Below, one piece after another: positions 60,401-64,000 of a DNA stretch of 64,000 bases. The stretch comes from SZUA-309 sp965215995. Its GTDB lineage: Bacteria; Pseudomonadota; Gammaproteobacteria; Pseudomonadales; Azotimanducaceae. Position 1 is the first letter of the stretch. Every line of letters begins with the position of its first letter. The notes beneath the pieces were generated by a model. The model did no database searches. It was not told where the DNA came from and saw only the letters and a program-made list of their open reading frames with translations. The stretch lies in NCBI GenBank assembly GCA_965215995.1, contig OZ244128.1, forward strand, positions 3,906,001-3,970,000, given 5' to 3'. Made by a program: the position numbers and the translations under genes.

Positions 60401-61936
60401 ATGACCGTCCAGTTCCGGGTTTCTCGATTTCTAGCGGCCTTCCTGATCGGCACCCTGGGAGGGTGTGTCACCCTCGGTCCGGACTACGAGGAACCCGATG
60501 TGTCCTGGTTGCAGGACTGGCAGACGGAGCTGTACGGACAGGTGGCAGTCGGGACTGATCGTGCCGATGCGGATCTCAGCTTCTGGTGGCAGGTGTTCGA
60601 TGATCCGGTGCTGAGTGGCTTGGTTCAGGAGGCACGCAAAAACAGCCCCACCATGCAGCTGGCAGGCCTCGCCGTGCTGGAGAGTCGGGCTGTTGCAGGT
60701 ATTGCCAGTGCCTCGCGCTATCCGCAGGTGCAGCAGGTCACCGGCAGTGCCACTTCGGTCACCTCAGGGGAGACGGGATCCGGTGACACTGACAGCTTCG
60801 GTGACTACGGGGTGTCCTTCGGGATCGGCTGGGAGGTGGATTTCTGGGGCAAGTTTCGCCGCAGCATAGAGTCCGCGGATGCCGCGTTTTTTGCCTCCAT
60901 CGCCAATCAGCAGAACGTGCAGGTGCTGCTGGCAGCTCAGGTCGCCAACCTCTACTACGGCTATCTCTCCACCAAGCTGCGGATCGAGATCGCAGAGCAG
61001 AACGCGGAGATCCAGAAACGAAGCTACGAGATCACTGAGGAGCTCTACAACAGTGGTCAGAGTTCCGAGCTGGACCTGCAGCAGGCAAAGACTCAGTACC
61101 TCTCCACCTTGTCTTCTATCCCAAGCCTGGAAATCATCCTGGTTACGACCAGCAACGCGCTGGCGGCGCTGCTTGGCCGGCCCCCGGGGGAGGTGCCAGA
61201 GCTGGACAACGTGCCGGAGGACCTGCCCCTGGTTGAGCCTCAGGTGCTGACGGACATTCCGGCGCACCTGATTGCCAGGCGACCGGACATTCGCGCAGGC
61301 GCCTGGGTGGTTGCTGCTCAGTCTGCGCAGATCGGCGTGGCCAAGGCCGACTACTATCCGGCCATCGATCTGGTCGGCTCGCTGGGGCTGAGCGGCGACA
61401 CGCTGTCGAGCGATAGCACCAATCTGGTGGTTGGCTCTGCGTTCAGCTGGAACGTCTTCGACTACGGCCGAATCGGCAACAATGTGCGTCTTCAGGATGC
61501 GAGGCTGCAGCAAGCCATCGTCAGCTATCAGAACAGCGTGCTGCAGGCGGCATCGGAGATCGATGACGCGGCCATCAACGTGGTGAAGACCCATGAGCGT
61601 AAAGACATCCTCAATCAGACCGTTGCGGCAGCAACGCGGTCGCTCGACATCGCCCGGATCCGATACCGGGAAGGGTATGCGGATTTCCAGAGGGTGCTTG
61701 ACGCCCAACGCACGCTCTTTTCCCAGGCGGAGAAGGAGCTCATCAATCGGTCTGATCACGTGGTGGCCATCGTGTCGCTGTACAAGGCACTCGGTGGTGG
61801 CTGGCTGGAGATGTCCGTGGATGGGCTGATTGACGAAGATGTTCGGGAACAGATGAGATCCAGGACAAAATGGGGCGATCTGCTCGATGCGCCACTTCCG
61901 ACCGGCATGGAGCGCCCCGTTGAGAAGACGGACTGA
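60401..61936 (+). CDS. NodT-type outer-membrane efflux lipoprotein
   Basis: 511 residues from ATG 60401 (GTG one codon earlier is possible). Lipobox LGGC (Cys22), LGPDYEEP, then two repeats of the TolC-like helical hairpin (GWEVDFWGKFRRSIESADAAFFA, LYNSGQSSELDLQQAKTQYL; SAFSWNVFDYGRIGNNVRLQDARLQQAIVSYQNSVLQAASEID). Forms the exit duct of a tripartite pump. First of three efflux genes. Confidence 0.93.
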   Translation: MTVQFRVSRFLAAFLIGTLGGCVTLGPDYEEPDVSWLQDWQTELYGQVAVGTDRADADLSFWWQVFDDPVLSGLVQEARKNSPTMQLAGLAVLESRAVAGIASASRYPQVQQVTGSATSVTSGETGSGDTDSFGDYGVSFGIGWEVDFWGKFRRSIESADAAFFASIANQQNVQVLLAAQVANLYYGYLSTKLRIEIAEQNAEIQKRSYEITEELYNSGQSSELDLQQAKTQYLSTLSSIPSLEIILVTTSNALAALLGRPPGEVPELDNVPEDLPLVEPQVLTDIPAHLIARRPDIRAGAWVVAAQSAQIGVAKADYYPAIDLVGSLGLSGDTLSSDSTNLVVGSAFSWNVFDYGRIGNNVRLQDARLQQAIVSYQNSVLQAASEIDDAAINVVKTHERKDILNQTVAAATRSLDIARIRYREGYADFQRVLDAQRTLFSQAEKELINRSDHVVAIVSLYKALGGGWLEMSVDGLIDEDVREQMRSRTKWGDLLDAPLPTGMERPVEKTD

Positions 61937-61944
61937 GAGAAGCA

Positions 61945-63087
61945 ATGAGCGAGTTAGAACAAGCAGATCCATCGCCGGGTAACTCGGCGGCCTCGACGGA
62001 AGACGGTGCGGCTTCAGCCACCCGGAAAGGCGGGGGCGTGGTTCTGCTTGTCATCATCATCAGTCTGATCTGGTACCTGCTGGCAGATCGCTACACGCCT
62101 TATACCTCTCAGGCGCGTGTTCAGGGTTACGTGGTTGGTGTCGCACCGAAGGTGGCGGGTGTGGTTACCGAGGTTTACGTGCGCAACAACCAGGAGGTGG
62201 ATGCTGACGAGCCGCTCTTCCAGATCGACACCTCGCAGTACGAAATCGCCCTGGAGAAGGCGCGTTCGGATCTGGAGAGTGCCCGGCGGCAGGTGGATGC
62301 CGGTACCGCCACCGTGGAGTCAGCCCGGGCTGCGCTCCGGTCCGCCGAAGCCAACGAGGTGAAGGCGAGAAAAGATCTGAACCGGCTGACCCGCCTGCGT
62401 GAGCAGGATCCAGGCACCATCTCCTTGCGCCGGTTGGAGCAGTCTCAGGCATCGCTCGATTCGGCGGTTGCGAGCGTGGCCAGAGCAGAGTCGGACATCC
62501 AGGCAGCAATAGAGCAGAAAGGTGGCGAGGACGATGCCAATAACGCCATTCTCAAGTCCGCCCAAGCTGCTGTTGAGAAAGCGGAACTGGATCTCTCCAA
62601 CACGCTGGTCCGAGCCAGCGCCGCGGGCCGGATCACCGATCTGCAGACGGATGTCGGTCTCTACGCGGGAACCGGGGCGCCGGTGCTGACGCTCATCTCC
62701 GTCAGTGACGTGTGGATAAACGCGGAGTTCACCGAAAACAACCTGGGTCACATGAAAGAAGGCGGTGAGGTGGCGATCCTGTTCGACGCCATTCCAGGCT
62801 CGATCTTCTCGGGCAGGGTGCGAACCATCGGGCTGGGAGTAAGCGGAGGCAGTGAGCATCCGCCCGGTACTCTGCCAACGGTACAGAACAACCGGGACTG
62901 GTTGCGCCAGGCACAGCGGTTTCCAGTGCTCATCGATATCGATCGGGATCAGTTTGCGGAACTGGACGGCAATCTCCGCATCGGCGGTCAGGTATCAGTG
63001 GTCTTCTACTCGGAAGGTAGCGGGTTTCTGAATCTGCTTGGCGCGCTCTACATCCGGGTTATGAGCTGGTTTGCCTATGCCTATTGA
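61945..63087 (+). CDS. HlyD/EmrA-type membrane-fusion protein
   Basis: 380 residues. N-terminal anchor (GGGVVLLVIIISLIWYLLAD), lipoyl-type halves (GYVVGVAPKVAGVVTEVYVRNNQEVDADEPLFQID…VRASAAGRITDLQTDVGLYAGTGAPVLTLIS), a coiled-coil arm (about 95-200) and beta-barrel domain. Links inner-membrane pump and outer duct. An unusual short hydrophobic C-terminus (FLNLLGALYIRVMSWFAYAY) is present. Confidence 0.92.
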   Translation: MSELEQADPSPGNSAASTEDGAASATRKGGGVVLLVIIISLIWYLLADRYTPYTSQARVQGYVVGVAPKVAGVVTEVYVRNNQEVDADEPLFQIDTSQYEIALEKARSDLESARRQVDAGTATVESARAALRSAEANEVKARKDLNRLTRLREQDPGTISLRRLEQSQASLDSAVASVARAESDIQAAIEQKGGEDDANNAILKSAQAAVEKAELDLSNTLVRASAAGRITDLQTDVGLYAGTGAPVLTLISVSDVWINAEFTENNLGHMKEGGEVAILFDAIPGSIFSGRVRTIGLGVSGGSEHPPGTLPTVQNNRDWLRQAQRFPVLIDIDRDQFAELDGNLRIGGQVSVVFYSEGSGFLNLLGALYIRVMSWFAYAY

Positions 63088-63160
63088 TGCGCCGACTGAT
63101 GCGCCAACCAATGCGTTGACGGACATCCCGGCCAACTCAAGCCGGTGGAACTGATCGATC

Positions 63161-64000
63161 ATGCCGGTTCGGGCAAGACGCATCTTCCGGCTTGGCTTGA
63201 CGGTAGCCATTACCCTGGCGTGCAGCTACGGCATGGCGCTGGACATGCCGTTTATCGCGCCGCTGTTCGCCCTGCTGCTGACTGCAACACCCGGACCGCC
63301 TATGCCAGCGAAGCAGCTGCTGATGCTGGTGGTCCTGGTGTTTGGACTTCTAGGCCTGGGTCTGTTGCTGATCCGACCACTCGAATACTACCCGCTGACG
63401 GCTGTGCTGATCGTCACCTGCGGGATATTCATTGCGAGCTACCTGTCAGTCAATCTGGGCAAAGGACCGATCGCCACCTTCCTGATAGTGGCGCTGACGC
63501 TGATCTCATCCATCGGCACCCTGGGCTGGACGGCAGCCGTCTCGCTTATCGACAGTGTTGCGGTCGGTCTTATCATCGCCATTGTCTGCCAATGGGTGGT
63601 CTATCCGTTCTTTCCGGAAACCGGCGGGCCACCTGCACCGGCACCACCACCGGAAACGCCGGATCAAAACGCCTGGACCGCGATGCGAGCCACTGCCATC
63701 GTCTTTCCCGTCTTCATCCTGACCCTGACCAATCCGGTCGCGTACGCGCCGATCGTGCTGAAGGCGGTTTCCCTAGGTCAGCAGGCCTCGACCGTGAGCG
63801 CCCGGGACGCGGGGGTGGAGCTGCTTGGCTCGACCTTTCTCGGTGGCTGCTTCGCCCTGCTGATCTGGCTTGCCCTCGGGTTGCTGGTGAACCTCTGGAT
63901 GTTCTCGCTCTGGATGCTGCTATTCGTCATTTACCTGGGGGCGAAGATCTACGGGGTTGCACCGAGCCGGTATCCGGCCACCTTCTGGTCGAACGTGGGC
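63161..64000 (+). CDS. DUF2955/FUSC-like inner-membrane efflux component (cut by window edge)
   Basis: 280 codons are open to the window's end from ATG 63161. Multiple hydrophobic segments (ITLACSYGMALDMPFIAPLFALLLTATPG, LLMLVVLVFGLLGLGLLLI, AVLIVTCGIFIASYLSVNLGKGPIATFLIVALTLISSIGT, GLIIAIVCQWVVYPFFPE) with a Pro-rich loop resemble the DUF2955/aromatic-acid exporter group related to AaeB. Likely inner-membrane pump of the NodT-HlyD system. Confidence 0.75.
   Translation, partial: MPVRARRIFRLGLTVAITLACSYGMALDMPFIAPLFALLLTATPGPPMPAKQLLMLVVLVFGLLGLGLLLIRPLEYYPLTAVLIVTCGIFIASYLSVNLGKGPIATFLIVALTLISSIGTLGWTAAVSLIDSVAVGLIIAIVCQWVVYPFFPETGGPPAPAPPPETPDQNAWTAMRATAIVFPVFILTLTNPVAYAPIVLKAVSLGQQASTVSARDAGVELLGSTFLGGCFALLIWLALGLLVNLWMFSLWMLLFVIYLGAKIYGVAPSRYPATFWSNVG

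Overview
The window is about 60% G+C and densely coded on both strands. ATG, GTG and TTG starts are all used, and genes often overlap by 1 to 4 bases. The mix of fatty-acid and CoA enzymes, TonB-dependent receptor, GpsA, AsmA, MltF-like and NodT-type envelope proteins, carotenoid genes and a chromosomal integron cassette array suggests a Gram-negative gammaproteobacterium, probably marine. That assignment is inference. No rRNA, tRNA, CRISPR array, phage block or insertion sequence was recognised.

Layout. 0-10.7 kb is catabolic: a crotonase, a TAXI binding protein, a glutathione transferase, gpsA, a NYN/OST-HTH protein, an amidohydrolase fused to a methyltransferase, a thiolase and a pair of COG2159 amidohydrolase-like proteins. 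10.7-17.9 kb holds a VapC-type toxin/antitoxin pair, arsC, a Tat-type amidase, an SDR and a run of small minus-strand genes (DUF1801, P-loop kinase, HTH, DUF1992, ASCH, deaminase). 17.9-27.7 kb is accessory DNA. Its right part is an integron cassette array read right to left, with eight complete attC sites, one degenerate attC and several truncated attC arms. No integrase gene is visible, so it is a CALIN-type array. Its left part (17.9-22.4 kb) carries cassette-like genes (four GFA proteins, two VOC proteins, small membrane proteins) separated by decayed attC arms.

27.8-34.3 kb carries an MHS-family transporter, a CobW GTPase, a YtcJ-like amidohydrolase, an acyl-CoA synthetase and an SDR. 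34.4-40 kb carries a surface lipoprotein and a TonB-dependent receptor behind a candidate PhoB promoter of four 11-bp-spaced heptamers. A strong terminator and a secreted glycerophosphodiesterase follow, so this block looks like a phosphorus-scavenging locus. 40-47.5 kb has a UbiB-like kinase, a thioesterase, a PNPOx-like protein, a large AsmA protein and a sterol-desaturase-family enzyme. 47.6-51.3 kb is a carotenoid operon, crtY-crtI-crtB. 51.3-56 kb is an envelope cluster (DUF4345, MltF-like, YjiH-like, lipoprotein). 56-59.1 kb has an acyl-CoA dehydrogenase, a LysR regulator and a divergent desaturase/hydroxylase. 59.2-64 kb has an AI-2E transporter and a tripartite efflux operon (NodT outer-membrane protein, HlyD adaptor, DUF2955/FUSC-like membrane protein cut by the window edge).

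The observations most worth following are the candidate Pho-regulated lipoprotein/TonB pair, the integrase-less cassette array with two attC families and a duplicated ~320-bp cassette segment, the amidohydrolase-methyltransferase fusion lacking its HxH metal motif, and an amidohydrolase pair in which one member has lost its metal ligands.
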